64,000 bases of DNA from an uncultured Alsobacter sp. (GCF_945952055.1 NZ_CAMFHB010000008.1:1-64000), one strand, 5' to 3'. Shown: positions 54,083 through 63,010, numbered from the stretch's first letter. Program-made: numbers and translations. The notes: a model not told the origin generated them from the sequence alone.

Positions 54083-54529
54083 TCACTCCGCAGGCGCGGC
54101 GTCGGCGGCCTGCCGCTCCAGGTCCGCGATGATCGCGGCCTGCGTCTCGGCGGACAGCGAGGCGAACATGCTCTCGTCGAAGCCGGGCGCGCCGACGACG
54201 GCCACCGGCACCGCGCCGCCGTTCGGGCCGGTCTGCTCGACCCGCTCGGTGTAGCCCCGGTGCTTGCCCTGCGTGCGCAGGTAGAAGCGGATCTGGTCCT
54301 TGTCGCCGTCGCGGATCTGGCCGAGCAGCTTGGCCTCGGCGAGGTCGATGACCTCTTCCTTGATGTTGGCCACGGCCTCGCGCAGCGCGGCGTCGTCGTT
54401 GATCCAGCGGTGCAGCGTGACGCGGTGGATGTTGAGCTTCTGAGCCGCGACGGCGAGGACGCCGCCGGACGCCTCGAGCGCCGCGATGACGGTGGCGGTC
54501 GGGTGCTTGCGGTCGGAGGGAGATGCCAT
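54083..54529 (-). CDS. terS: Terminase small subunit-like HTH protein
   Basis: ALEASGGVLAVAAQKLNIHRVTLHRWINDDAALREAVANIKEEVIDLAEAKLLGQIRDGDKDQIRFYLRTQGKHRGYTER; immediately upstream of terL. Confidence 0.75.
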   Translation of the reverse strand: MASPSDRKHPTATVIAALEASGGVLAVAAQKLNIHRVTLHRWINDDAALREAVANIKEEVIDLAEAKLLGQIRDGDKDQIRFYLRTQGKHRGYTERVEQTGPNGGAVPVAVVGAPGFDESMFASLSAETQAAIIADLERQAADAAPAE

Positions 54530-54606
54530 GGTTCACGTGCGTGCGCGCGACTGTTGCACGCGCAGCGCCTCCTCTGCGGCCTTCGAAGCGGCCAATGGGC
54601 GGGATT

Positions 54607-55119
54607 TCAGGGGGTTTTTGCGGTTTCGGCAGGGGCGCCGAAGCGGACGAAGAAGGGCGGCACGTAGAAGTGGCCCGGGTAGGCGAGCTTCATGCGCTTG
54701 CCGTTCAGCAGCTCGATGAAGCGGTGCATTCCGGCCTCGTCGAGGTGGTAGAAGTAGAACTTGCTCGTCTCGGTCGGGCCCTCGGGCGAGGGGTTCACCC
54801 AATGGGGGCCGTCGCCGTAGGGCTTCCACCCGTACTGTTCGCACACCTCGGGGGTCGCCTCGATCCAGTCCGACGCCACCTGGAAATTCGCACTGGACCG
54901 GATGGTCATCTGGCCCGCGAGCGGGTTGGGGTGCCTGACGTAGACCTTGTAGTTCTTGTCGGTCGGGACGAGCTCGTTGCCGGCCTCGACGCACTCGAAG
55001 AACCGCTCGGGCGTCATGGAGCCGCAGTAGGAGCAGGTGCCGTTGTCGCGCCAGGTGGCGGGGCCGCCCAGGTAGAAGCCATCGGCCTTCTGGCGCGGGC
55101 AGATCGTCTCGGCGGTCAT
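54607..55119 (-). CDS. Phage hypothetical protein with CSYCG motif
   Basis: MTAETICPRQKADGFYLGGPATWRDNGTCSYCGSMTPERFFECVEAGNELVPTDKNYKVYV... Confidence 0.65.
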   Translation of the reverse strand: MTAETICPRQKADGFYLGGPATWRDNGTCSYCGSMTPERFFECVEAGNELVPTDKNYKVYVRHPNPLAGQMTIRSSANFQVASDWIEATPEVCEQYGWKPYGDGPHWVNPSPEGPTETSKFYFYHLDEAGMHRFIELLNGKRMKLAYPGHFYVPPFFVRFGAPAETAKTP

Positions 55120-55871
55120 GCGGCTTCCCTCTTGCTGGGCTTCGCGTCGGCCTCGGCCTTGGCCTGCTCGCCCTCGATCTGGTCGAGGCGTTCGGTGGCC
55201 AGCTCGATGAGGGCGCCGATGGCGATGGCGTCGTTGGTGATGTCGAGGACGTCCTTGGTGCGGATGAGCGTGCCGAAGAAGGCCTCGTAGTCGGCGTAGC
55301 GGGCGTGGATGACCTTGGCCTTCTTCGCCCGCTCGGCCAGCTTCTCGAACTGCGCCAGGAACTCCTGTTTGTCCTCGGGCAGGAACGAGAGCAGGACCTC
55401 CTCGTATTTCGGCATCCCGATGCGCAGCTTTTCGAGGTCGGGATCCTGCAGGAGCCCGAGATCGGTGTCGGTGATGCCGGTGTAGCGCTGCTCGAGGACG
55501 TCGAGGCTCTCGTAGAGCTCGCGCAGGAGGTTCGGGTCGTCCTGGCCGACGAGGGCGTTCTGGGCCAGCTGGATCGCCACCTGGCGCTCGGCGGGCAGCT
55601 CGCCCACGATCTTCATGACCTGGATGGTGGCCAGGCCGGCGGCGATCGAGGCCTTCGTGCGGTGGTTGCCGGAGAGGACCTTGAGGCGCCCGCCGTCCAT
55701 GATGACGAGGGGCAGCGAGGTCAGGCAGCCGTCGCGCCGGAGGTTGTCGACGAGCGTCTTGAACTGGCGCTCGGGCATGAACCGCGCGTTCCTCTCCAGC
55801 AGGTAGAGGTCGCGCGGGTCGACGGTGATGATCTCGGTCTCAAGCTGCTGCGTCTGGGGCTGATTTTGCAT
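55116..55871 (-). CDS. ParB/sulfiredoxin-like (ParB-like nuclease) domain protein
   Basis: ERNARFMPERQFKTLVDNLRRDGCLTSLPLVIMDGGRLKVLSGNHRTKASIAAGLATIQVMKI. Confidence 0.85.
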   Translation of the reverse strand: MQNQPQTQQLETEIITVDPRDLYLLERNARFMPERQFKTLVDNLRRDGCLTSLPLVIMDGGRLKVLSGNHRTKASIAAGLATIQVMKIVGELPAERQVAIQLAQNALVGQDDPNLLRELYESLDVLEQRYTGITDTDLGLLQDPDLEKLRIGMPKYEEVLLSFLPEDKQEFLAQFEKLAERAKKAKVIHARYADYEAFFGTLIRTKDVLDITNDAIAIGALIELATERLDQIEGEQAKAEADAKPSKREAA

Positions 55872-57264
55872 AGCTCGTGGTGACCTTGCGGGTGCGGTCG
55901 TCCTTGAAGTGGCGCTTCCACCACTCGGCATAGATGGCCTGGACGTCCGCGGTTCTGGGGGCGGAGGCGTAGTTGACGATGAACTTGGATCCGGACCGCT
56001 CCTCCGGGCCCGGTTCCTTGCGGCCGATGACCTCGTAGATGCCCCGGTATTTCATGCTCACCGGGTTGTTCGAGCGCACCGTCGTGACGACGGCCTGCAC
56101 GGGGCGGTGGGTCAGCCGCTTCTGGGCGGTGTGGAGCACCAGCTCGCTGGTGGCGAGCATGGCGATCAGCTTGGAGATGCGGCCGAAGCGCGTCGTCGCG
56201 GTGTCGGAAAGCAGGTAGACGTACTCGCCCTTCTTGTAGGGGCCGATGTTCGACTTCGGCGGCGAGAACGACAGGATGCCGGCCAGCATATCGTCGAGGT
56301 AGATCAGGAAGTTGAGCGGCGCCGAGGTCCAGGCGATCGTCTCTTGCAGGTAGAGGCTCTTGATGTAGTCGGCATAGCCCGCCTTGACGCGGGCGATCTC
56401 GACTTTCGTGCCCGGGCCGAGGCGGCCGATGTCCACCGCCTTGAAGGCGAACGGCGTGCCGCGCTCGGTCGAGTTCCGGTCGACCGTGGAGGCCTTGCCG
56501 GCCCGGCCATAGACATAGAACGGTGGCTTCATGCCGAGCCGGTGGTAGGCCAGCAGCTTGCCGTTCTCGATGCGGTCCTTGTAGGCGGCGACGTAGGGCA
56601 CGCCCGATGCGTCGATCTTGTCGATCAGCTCGGGGAAGTCGTCGGGATCCCACATCCGATAGGTGGGCGGGGTCCACTCGACGTTCTCGTTGATGAACCG
56701 GTACCAGCTCTCGTACCAGCCCTCGATGAAGGGCGCCGAGACGACGATGCCGGCGCCGGTCTCCATCGCCTTGTCGAGGTGGTCGCGGAAGTCGCCGGCG
56801 TAGTAGCTGTCGAGGCGCACGCCGGCGACCAGGGCCGCGGCCTTCGCCCGGCACAGCGCCACGTAGTCGTCGAAGCGGTTCTCGTAGTAGGCCCAATGCC
56901 GCTCGGCGTAGCGGCTCGGGCCGTTGAACATGCGGCCGAGGAAGAGGCCGAGGATGAGGGCGCCGACGCGGTCGGCATAGCCCTTGCCGGCCAGGCGCTC
57001 CTCGTAGCCGGCGAGCTTGCCCTTGAACGTGAAGGGCAGCGGCTCGCCGCGCACCAGGCCCGCCAGGGCTCCCGACAGGATCGACACGTCGTTGCCGTGG
57101 AGCCGGATCGCGGGGTTGGCGCGGCCGATGGCGCTCTCGAACGAGAACATGCCCGAGCAGCCGACATAGGCCTCCGGCCAGGTCGAGAAGTCGATGGAGC
57201 GCAGGATCTGCGCGAGGCAGACCGGCGGGATCGAGCCGTTGAAGATCTCGTTCGTCTTGAACAT
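55840..57264 (-). CDS. Putative phage DNA-modification/antirestriction protein: N-terminal methyltransferase-like domain plus C-terminal GNAT/Mom-like domain
   Basis: MTase-like motifs YVGCSGMFSFESAI (motif I-like), RLHGNDVS, DSYYAGDF, GIVVSAPFIEGWYE (degenerate (D/S)xPF catalytic-type); C-terminal LNFLIYLDDMLAGILSFSPP...SKLIAMLATSELVLHTAQKRL GNAT-like. Overlaps the ParB-like gene. Confidence 0.5.
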   Translation of the reverse strand: MFKTNEIFNGSIPPVCLAQILRSIDFSTWPEAYVGCSGMFSFESAIGRANPAIRLHGNDVSILSGALAGLVRGEPLPFTFKGKLAGYEERLAGKGYADRVGALILGLFLGRMFNGPSRYAERHWAYYENRFDDYVALCRAKAAALVAGVRLDSYYAGDFRDHLDKAMETGAGIVVSAPFIEGWYESWYRFINENVEWTPPTYRMWDPDDFPELIDKIDASGVPYVAAYKDRIENGKLLAYHRLGMKPPFYVYGRAGKASTVDRNSTERGTPFAFKAVDIGRLGPGTKVEIARVKAGYADYIKSLYLQETIAWTSAPLNFLIYLDDMLAGILSFSPPKSNIGPYKKGEYVYLLSDTATTRFGRISKLIAMLATSELVLHTAQKRLTHRPVQAVVTTVRSNNPVSMKYRGIYEVIGRKEPGPEERSGSKFIVNYASAPRTADVQAIYAEWWKRHFKDDRTRKVTTSYAKSAPDAAA

Positions 57265-57269
57265 GGGCG

Positions 57270-57337
57270 GCGCTTTTCTGGGGCTGGAAGGCGCTTTTTT
57301 CTGTACGTATTGCTTATTTCTGCTAGTCTGAATGTAT
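57270..57337 (+). promoter_or_regulatory. Early-region hairpin/T6/promoter module, copy 1 (divergent intergenic)
   Basis: Hairpin GCGCTTTTC-TGGGGCT-GGAAGGCGC, T6, then CTGTACGTATTGCTTATTTCTGCTAGTCTGAATGTAT. Confidence 0.7.
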
Positions 57338-57364
57338 CGAGTTCACCAGCCGCGAGAGACGCCG

Positions 57365-57670
57365 ATGACCACCCACCGCATGCTCCAGAGCGACCTGACG
57401 GCCGAAGCCCTGCGCTGCGCTCACACGTTCCAGCTCCAGACCCTGGCCCAGATGCTCCAGGGCGGCTGGGTGGTGAAGTCGGTTCGCCGGCAGGGCGGCG
57501 TCACGGTCATCACCGTCGATCACCCGCACGGCGGGTTCGGGCTGATCGCCCCGAACGGCATGTTCCAGCGCCCGCTCAAGGGCTCGAAGTCCGTCACGTG
57601 GTGCTGGAGCAAGATGGCCGATCTGGCGAAGGCCACGGTGCCGTTCTGCAACGCGCCGAAGGCCGCCTGA
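57365..57670 (+). CDS. Phage hypothetical protein (early operon)
   Basis: MTTHRMLQSDLTAEALRCAHTFQLQTLAQMLQGGWVVKSVRRQGGVTVITVDHPHGGFGLIAPNGMFQRPLKGSK... Confidence 0.6.
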   Translation: MTTHRMLQSDLTAEALRCAHTFQLQTLAQMLQGGWVVKSVRRQGGVTVITVDHPHGGFGLIAPNGMFQRPLKGSKSVTWCWSKMADLAKATVPFCNAPKAA

Positions 57671-57698
57671 TCCTCACATTCCACGGCAGGAGCCGATC

Positions 57699-57926
57699 AT
57701 GCTGACCCCCTCTCAGATCCGCTGGGCGGCCTCTCACGACTGGTTCGTTGCCGCCACGAAGGCCGGCGACGGCCGCGACGGCGTGACCGTCCTTGAGGTC
57801 GCTGTGTACGCGCCGGGGGTCACCCCTGACGACACCGTCCGGTTCACCGAGGAGGGCCGGGCCGTCACCGAGCGGACGATGGACTTCTTCGACTACCCCA
57901 GCCTGCGCGATTGGGCGGGCTACTGA
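57699..57926 (+). CDS. Phage hypothetical protein (early operon)
   Basis: MLTPSQIRWAASHDWFVAATKAGDGRDGVTVLEVAVYAPG...; RBS ggcaggag upstream. Confidence 0.65.
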   Translation: MLTPSQIRWAASHDWFVAATKAGDGRDGVTVLEVAVYAPGVTPDDTVRFTEEGRAVTERTMDFFDYPSLRDWAGY

Positions 57927-57964
57927 CCACCCCACCACCCCTCCCCTACCACGGAGACAGAGCC

Positions 57965-58504
57965 ATGAAGCTCACAGACATCGGTCGAGTGCAGCAGCTC
58001 GCCAACGCACGAAACGACGCGGTCCGACTCCATGCCGAAGTACGCGCCGGGCACGGCCTCAGGATCGCGCTAAACGGCATCTGGCTGGACACCGGCATCG
58101 TCACGCACTGCCGGCCAGTCGTGCTCGCCTACTTCCGCGAGCAGGTCGAGGTAGCCGAGCGCGGCCTGCGCGAGCTGGGCATCGAGGTCGAGCCCGCCTT
58201 GCCGCCCGCCGGGCCGATCGCCATCCAGGCGCTGCGCGAGCGCGGCTACGCAATCCAGCAGACCGGCGGCGGCTGCACGGCGTGGGTCAAGAGGATCGAC
58301 CGCGAGGACGTCGTCGTGACCGATCTCAGCGGGACGCACGAAGCCACGCCCGACGACTGGATCGTCGGCCGCTACCCGGCTGACGACTGGGGCAGCAACC
58401 GGATGTTCTGCATCACCTCCGACGAGGCGAACGCCGAGCGCGGCCTGTTTGCCACCCTCGACCTCGTCGAGAGCCGCACCGTGGCCGAACTGAGGGACAT
58501 GTGA
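57965..58504 (+). CDS. Phage hypothetical protein (early operon)
   Basis: MKLTDIGRVQQLANARNDAVRLHAEVRAGHGLRIALNGIWLDTG...; leader ccctaccacggagaca. Confidence 0.65.
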   Translation: MKLTDIGRVQQLANARNDAVRLHAEVRAGHGLRIALNGIWLDTGIVTHCRPVVLAYFREQVEVAERGLRELGIEVEPALPPAGPIAIQALRERGYAIQQTGGGCTAWVKRIDREDVVVTDLSGTHEATPDDWIVGRYPADDWGSNRMFCITSDEANAERGLFATLDLVESRTVAELRDM

Positions 58505-58821
58505 TGGCAACCGCCCTGCCCCTGCGTTGGCTGGAAGCCGACAGCGACCACGACAGCCTCGATGTGCGCTGCCACGAGCTGACCATCTGCGATGCGCTCC
58601 ACAGCGACATCGCGAACGTCCACCACGACGAGAACGCCACCGGGCCCAAGCAGACCTTCGAGGAGGCCTGCGCCTACGCCAGGTTGTTCGTGGCGGCGCC
58701 CGAGCTGCTTGCGGCGGTAAAGCTGGCGAAGGAAGAGATCGAGTACGAACTCTGCGGGCGCCGTTCACCGGCTCTCGACGCCATCGACGTCGCCCTTGCC
58801 AAGCTGGAGGGCCGGTCGTGA
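58501..58821 (+). CDS. Phage hypothetical protein (early operon)
   Basis: (M)MATALPLRWLEADSDHDSLDVRCHELTICDALHSDIANVHHDENATGPKQTFEEACAYARLFVAAPELL...; start at 58501 or 58504, overlaps neighbours. Confidence 0.65.
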   Translation: MMATALPLRWLEADSDHDSLDVRCHELTICDALHSDIANVHHDENATGPKQTFEEACAYARLFVAAPELLAAVKLAKEEIEYELCGRRSPALDAIDVALAKLEGRS

Positions 58822-59186
58822 GACAGATTACCGTCGACCAGTTCCGCGCCGAGCTCGTCGCCCAAGGCGTCAGCAGCCACGAGCACTTCGCGTTCCGCTG
58901 CCCGATGTGCGGCACGATCCAGTCCGGCCAGGATCTCATCAAGGCCGGCGCCGGCAAGACCTTCGCGGAGGTCGAACGCTACATCGCCTTCTCCTGCGTC
59001 GGTCGCTGGACCGGCGCGGGAGCGCCACGCAAGAAGCCGGACGGCAAGCCGTGCGACTGGACGCTCGGCGGGCTGTTCGCCCTGCACAAGCTGGAGGTCG
59101 TCACGCCTGAGGGCCAGACCTGCCCGCGGTTCGAGCCTGCCACGCCCGAAGAGGCGCAGGCGCACGAGAAAGGCCAGATGCCATGA
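58818..59186 (+). CDS. VVA0879-like small phage protein with CPMCG motif
   Basis: GTG start overlapping upstream TGA; RQITVDQFRAELVAQGVSSHEHFAFRCPMCGTIQSGQDLIKAGAGKTFAEVERYIAFSCVGRWTGAGAPRKKPDGKPCDWTLGGLF. Confidence 0.65.
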   Translation: MRQITVDQFRAELVAQGVSSHEHFAFRCPMCGTIQSGQDLIKAGAGKTFAEVERYIAFSCVGRWTGAGAPRKKPDGKPCDWTLGGLFALHKLEVVTPEGQTCPRFEPATPEEAQAHEKGQMP

Positions 59187-59653
59187 TCGCCTCGATCTCT
59201 TTTGACTGGTCGAGCATCGACCGCGTGAAGTCCTTCACCCGCGAGCAGTACGCCCAGCTCAGGGAAGTCCTGCCCGCGATGGACGAGTGGCAGGAGGGCA
59301 AGGAGAGCGCGCCCCCGTTCTACATGCACCGCGACACGCTCATCGATCTTGCGACCGATGGGCCCACCCTGGCCAAGCTCGGCCTGCCGTTCACCGTGAA
59401 GCGCTTCAAGGGCGCCTATTTCGCCGACAAGCGGCCCGAGGCCGGATCGACCGTCAACATCCAGATCGCGATCCCGGCCATCGGCCTGCTCGCGATGGAC
59501 GAGGTCATGGTGCTCGAGGACGCCTGCACGGACATCCTGCGGGGCCATCTGGAGGACGGCTGGCGGATCATCGCGGTCTGCCCGCCCGACGCGCAGCGCC
59601 GGCCCGACTACGTGCTCGGGCGCTCGTCGGCGGGACGGGAGGGCAAGCGATGA
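59183..59653 (+). CDS. Phage hypothetical protein (early operon)
   Basis: MIASISFDWSSIDRVKSFTREQYAQLREVLPAMDEWQEGKESAPPFYMHRDTLIDLATDGPTLAKLGLPFTVKRFKGAYF... Confidence 0.65.
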   Translation: MIASISFDWSSIDRVKSFTREQYAQLREVLPAMDEWQEGKESAPPFYMHRDTLIDLATDGPTLAKLGLPFTVKRFKGAYFADKRPEAGSTVNIQIAIPAIGLLAMDEVMVLEDACTDILRGHLEDGWRIIAVCPPDAQRRPDYVLGRSSAGREGKR

Positions 59654-59898
59654 TGCAGGGCCCCGAATGGTGGCGCGAGGCCGAGAACGATCTCGACATG
59701 CTCCACGGTCGCGGCCGGCACGCGCACCCCGGCAACGTCTGCTGGAACGACGGGATCTACGCCAGGTCGCTGGAGCAGAAGTGGCACATGCGGCTCCCCG
59801 ACCTGGAGAAGCGGATCGCGGACGCGAAGATCCGGCCCGCGCTCGACGACCCCGACCTGGACGCGAAGGTCCAGGCCTTCGTCGAAGGCCGGTCCTGA
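59650..59898 (+). CDS. Phage hypothetical protein (early operon)
   Basis: MMQGPEWWREAENDLDMLHGRGRHAHPGNVCWNDGIYARSLEQKWHMRLPDLEKRIADAKIRPALDDPDLDAKVQAFVEGRS. Confidence 0.6.
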   Translation: MMQGPEWWREAENDLDMLHGRGRHAHPGNVCWNDGIYARSLEQKWHMRLPDLEKRIADAKIRPALDDPDLDAKVQAFVEGRS

Positions 59899-59903
59899 CA
59901 GCG

Positions 59904-59978
59904 AGGCGGCGCGATTTTCATCGTGCCGCCTTTGCTTTTTTCTGTACGTCTCGCTTATTTCTGGTAGATTGAAGGCAT
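59904..59978 (+). promoter_or_regulatory. Hairpin/T6/promoter module, copy 2
   Basis: 12-bp stem AGGCGGCGCGAT-TTTC-ATCGTGCCGCCT, then ttgCTTTTTTCTGTACGTCTCGCTTATTTCTGGTAGATTGAAGGCAT. Confidence 0.75.
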
Positions 59979-60005
59979 CGGATTTCCCTACCACGGAGAC
60001 GAGCG

Positions 60006-60329
60006 ATGACCCACCCCACCTTCACCTTCCTGACCGAAACCGGCCGCTACGACCGCGCGGCGATCATGCGTGCCGCATGGGCGCGGGTGAAGGCCGCCCC
60101 GAACAACAACCGGGCCCGGCGCCTGTCGATGGCCCTGGGTCTGATCTGGGCGCAGGCGAAGGACCAGCGCGAGCAGTTCGGCCTCAACGCGGCCGAGCGC
60201 GAGCTGCACGACGCCCGCACCGCGCTGGCGGCAGCCGACCTCATGCACGACAGCACCCGCGACTGGCGCGCTGCCCGCTCGGCCGCGGAGGCCCGGATCG
60301 CGGCCCTGAGCGCCCCAAAGCAGGGCTGA
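60006..60329 (+). CDS. Phage hypothetical protein (early operon)
   Basis: MTHPTFTFLTETGRYDRAAIMRAAWARVKAAPNNNRARRLSMALGLIWAQAKDQREQ...; leader ccctaccacggagac. Confidence 0.65.
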   Translation: MTHPTFTFLTETGRYDRAAIMRAAWARVKAAPNNNRARRLSMALGLIWAQAKDQREQFGLNAAERELHDARTALAAADLMHDSTRDWRAARSAAEARIAALSAPKQG

Positions 60330-60345
60330 TGACTGCTTTTTTCTG
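60319..60345 (+). promoter_or_regulatory. Partial hairpin/T6/CTG module, copy 3 (lacks the downstream promoter-like part)
   Basis: AGCAG-ggctgatga-CTGCT TTTTT CTG, then directly caacaggagacgaccgATG. Confidence 0.5.
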
Positions 60346-60361
60346 CAACAGGAGACGACCG

Positions 60362-60502
60362 ATGTTCGTGACCTACTCCGGTACCCGCGACGGGCGCCAT
60401 TGGGGCCGCTGGCTCGACGACCTCTGGATGGCCTCGGCCAGCCACCCGGTGTCCAGCTGCTGCTGGATGATCCCCGGCACCGCCGACCCGAACGAGGACT
60501 GA
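60362..60502 (+). CDS. Small phage protein (46 aa)
   Basis: MFVTYSGTRDGRHWGRWLDDLWMASASHPVSSCCWMIPGTADPNED; RBS aggagac. Confidence 0.5.
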   Translation: MFVTYSGTRDGRHWGRWLDDLWMASASHPVSSCCWMIPGTADPNED

Positions 60503-60588
60503 GCGCGCTTGCCGCCCTCCATCGGGTCGCTCCGCGCGGCCCGATCCGGGGATGCACCTGCGCTCCCGCCCCTCCACAGGAGAGATCC

Positions 60589-62553
60589 ATGATCAAGACC
60601 GCGAATGCCAAACCGGCGCCGAAGGCGAAGGCCAAGCCGCCGAAGGTCGACAAGCCGAAGGTCGAATTCACTCCGGCGCCGACCGGGCCGACCACCCTGC
60701 CGCTCTGGCAGATCCGGTCGGGCCACGACGACAACGAAGTCACGATCAACGTCCGCCAGATCGGGCGCGGCGAGGGCATCGCCGGCCTTGCGGCCAGCAT
60801 CGAGACCCACGGCCTCATCCAGCCGCTCCTGGTGCGCCAGCTCGCGCACGAGAACTTCCAGGTCGTGGACGGCAACCGCCGCTTCACCGCGCTGCTCGAC
60901 ATGCGCTCGCGCGACGTGATCCCTCACGACTTCCCCGTGCCGGTGCTGGTCCGCGACCTGAGCGACGAGTACGCCCGCGAACGGTCGCTGGCCGCCAACG
61001 TGGTGCGTCTCCAGATGCACGGCGCCGACGAGGTCGAGGCCTTCCTGCGCCTGGCCCAGCAGGGCTTGAACACGGCCGAGATCGCCAACCGGTTCGGCAT
61101 CCTTGAGAGCCAGGTGGTCCAGCGCCTCGCGCTGGCCAGCGTGGCCCCCGAGGTCATGGCGGCATGGCGCGCCGGCCAGATCACGCTGGAGCACGTCAAG
61201 GCCTTCACCCTGCGCGACGACCACGACCGGCACCGAGAGCTGCTCGAAACCGTGCTCAAGTCCCACAAGACCGCGTGGAGCTACGAGCCACGCTGGATCC
61301 GCGAGCAGATCACCGACGAGGCCGTGCCCACGACCGACCGGCGCGTGCGCATGATCGGCGGCATCGAGGTCTACACCGAGGCCGGCGGCACGATCACCTC
61401 CGACCTGTTCGGCGACAAGGCCTGGATCGAGGACGTGGCGCTGCTCGACAAGCTGGCCGACCAGAAGATCGCGGCCGTGATCGCCGAAGTCCGCGCCGAA
61501 GGCTGGAAAGAGGTCCTGACGGACCATCCGAGCTGGTGGTGGAGCCGCGACCGGATCAAGTCGTCCGAGGCGCCCCCGGAACCGGAAGAGCTGGTAACCC
61601 TGCGCGACGAGGTCCAGAAGCTCGAAGACGAGTGCGAAGGCTTCTACCAGGACGAAGGCGTCGAGACGGACGACGACGGCGATCCGATCCTCACCCCCGA
61701 GCAAAAGGCGCTCGAGGACAAGATCCAGCAGCTCCAGATGCGGATCCGCACGCTGGAGGCGGAGCACGCCAAGGCAACGGCCGAGGTGCAGTTCACGGCG
61801 GCCGACAAGGCCAGCGCGATGGCGTGCGTCAAGGTCGGCTACAACGGCGAGATCGAGATCGAACGCGGGTTCCGCGAGCCGGCGCCCCGCGAGGGCGACA
61901 GCGGTGGTTTCGGCAGCAAGCCGAAGGTCGCGCCCGAGGAGGCCGATCTCAGCCAGGCCATGCGTGACGACCTCCAGCGCGTCATGACCAACGCCTTGCA
62001 GCACGCGGCGCTCGACAACCAGCGCGTCACGCTGGCGATGCTGGCGGCCACCATGGCCCACAAGGCCCATTCGCTGGGCGGCGGCACGCAGCCGATGCGC
62101 ATCACGCTGACGCAGCCGGCAAACAGCCAGGACGCCGGGATCGTGGAGAAGCGGTCGGCACTGCCGCAGGGCAGCTACGCCGAGCTGCTGGAGATGTTCC
62201 TGTCGGGCTCGCCGAAGGCCTCGATCGACGCGATCGCCGCGTGCGCCGCGCTCGTCATCGATGTGACCGGGATCACCTCGACATGGCAGGGCGCGCTGCA
62301 GGACGCGGACGTGAAGGCGGTGCGCAACGCGCTCGCGCCCGACGTCCGCAAGACCTGGACCCCGACCGTGGAGAACTTCTTCGGCCGCGTCGGCAAGTCG
62401 GTCATCCTCGACGCGATCAAGGACATGGGCGGGACCGCGGACGCGAGCGGCAAGAAGGCCGACCTCGCCGCCACGGCCGCCGCGCTGGCGGCCGAGAGCA
62501 ACTGGCTCCCGCCGGCCCTGCGGACCTCGACCTACGCCGGCCCGAAGGCCTGA
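60589..62553 (+). CDS. ParB/KorB-like nuclease-domain protein
   Basis: GIAGLAASIETHGLIQPLLVRQLAHENFQVVDGNRRFTALLDM...LQMHGADEVEAFLRLAQQGLNTAEIANRFGILESQVVQRLALASVAPEVMAAWRAGQITLEHVKAFTL (ParB domain plus HTH). Confidence 0.88.
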   Translation: MIKTANAKPAPKAKAKPPKVDKPKVEFTPAPTGPTTLPLWQIRSGHDDNEVTINVRQIGRGEGIAGLAASIETHGLIQPLLVRQLAHENFQVVDGNRRFTALLDMRSRDVIPHDFPVPVLVRDLSDEYARERSLAANVVRLQMHGADEVEAFLRLAQQGLNTAEIANRFGILESQVVQRLALASVAPEVMAAWRAGQITLEHVKAFTLRDDHDRHRELLETVLKSHKTAWSYEPRWIREQITDEAVPTTDRRVRMIGGIEVYTEAGGTITSDLFGDKAWIEDVALLDKLADQKIAAVIAEVRAEGWKEVLTDHPSWWWSRDRIKSSEAPPEPEELVTLRDEVQKLEDECEGFYQDEGVETDDDGDPILTPEQKALEDKIQQLQMRIRTLEAEHAKATAEVQFTAADKASAMACVKVGYNGEIEIERGFREPAPREGDSGGFGSKPKVAPEEADLSQAMRDDLQRVMTNALQHAALDNQRVTLAMLAATMAHKAHSLGGGTQPMRITLTQPANSQDAGIVEKRSALPQGSYAELLEMFLSGSPKASIDAIAACAALVIDVTGITSTWQGALQDADVKAVRNALAPDVRKTWTPTVENFFGRVGKSVILDAIKDMGGTADASGKKADLAATAAALAAESNWLPPALRTSTYAGPKA

Positions 62554-62563
62554 ACGACCCGGC

Positions 62564-62636
62564 GGGGCGGCCATAACCGCCCCTCCAGACTGCTTTTTTC
62601 TGTACGTCCCCAGCCACTTCGGCGAGACTGAATACT
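62564..62636 (+). promoter_or_regulatory. Hairpin/T6/promoter module, copy 4
   Basis: GGGGCGG-ccataa-CCGCCCC hairpin, then gactgCTTTTTTCTGTACGTCCCCAGCCACTTCGGCGAGACTGAATACTGCCC. Confidence 0.65.
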
Positions 62637-62667
62637 GCCCTAAACCCCTGCCACAGGAGAGAATATC

Positions 62668-63006
62668 ATGGCCAGCATTGGCGTGAACGTTCACGGCCCG
62701 CGCTTCTATTTGAGCAGCGCGATGGAGCACAACAGCGGCACCGTCTCGGTGTGCATCAAGGTCTTTGAAGAGGATAAGCCCGGGCGCGAGCTTCTGGACC
62801 TCGGCCTGTTCGGGCGGACCCTGATCGACATCCAGAAGATCCAGCGGCTGGCAGAAGCCATCCACGCGATCTGGGGTGACAACCCGGCGCCAGGCTGCGC
62901 GCGGGACGCCCCCAACACGTTCGCGGTCCTGGCCCGCAACACCGCGCCGCGCGGGTGGGGCGAGGCGGGCGGCCCGACCGACCAGATCCACGACGCGGCG
63001 GAGTGA
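62668..63006 (+). CDS. Phage hypothetical protein (early operon)
   Basis: MASIGVNVHGPRFYLSSAMEHNSGTVSVCIKVFEEDKPGRELLDLGLFGRTLIDIQKIQRLAEAIHAIW...; leader ctgccacaggagag. Confidence 0.65.
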   Translation: MASIGVNVHGPRFYLSSAMEHNSGTVSVCIKVFEEDKPGRELLDLGLFGRTLIDIQKIQRLAEAIHAIWGDNPAPGCARDAPNTFAVLARNTAPRGWGEAGGPTDQIHDAAE

Positions 63007-63010
63007 GGAG

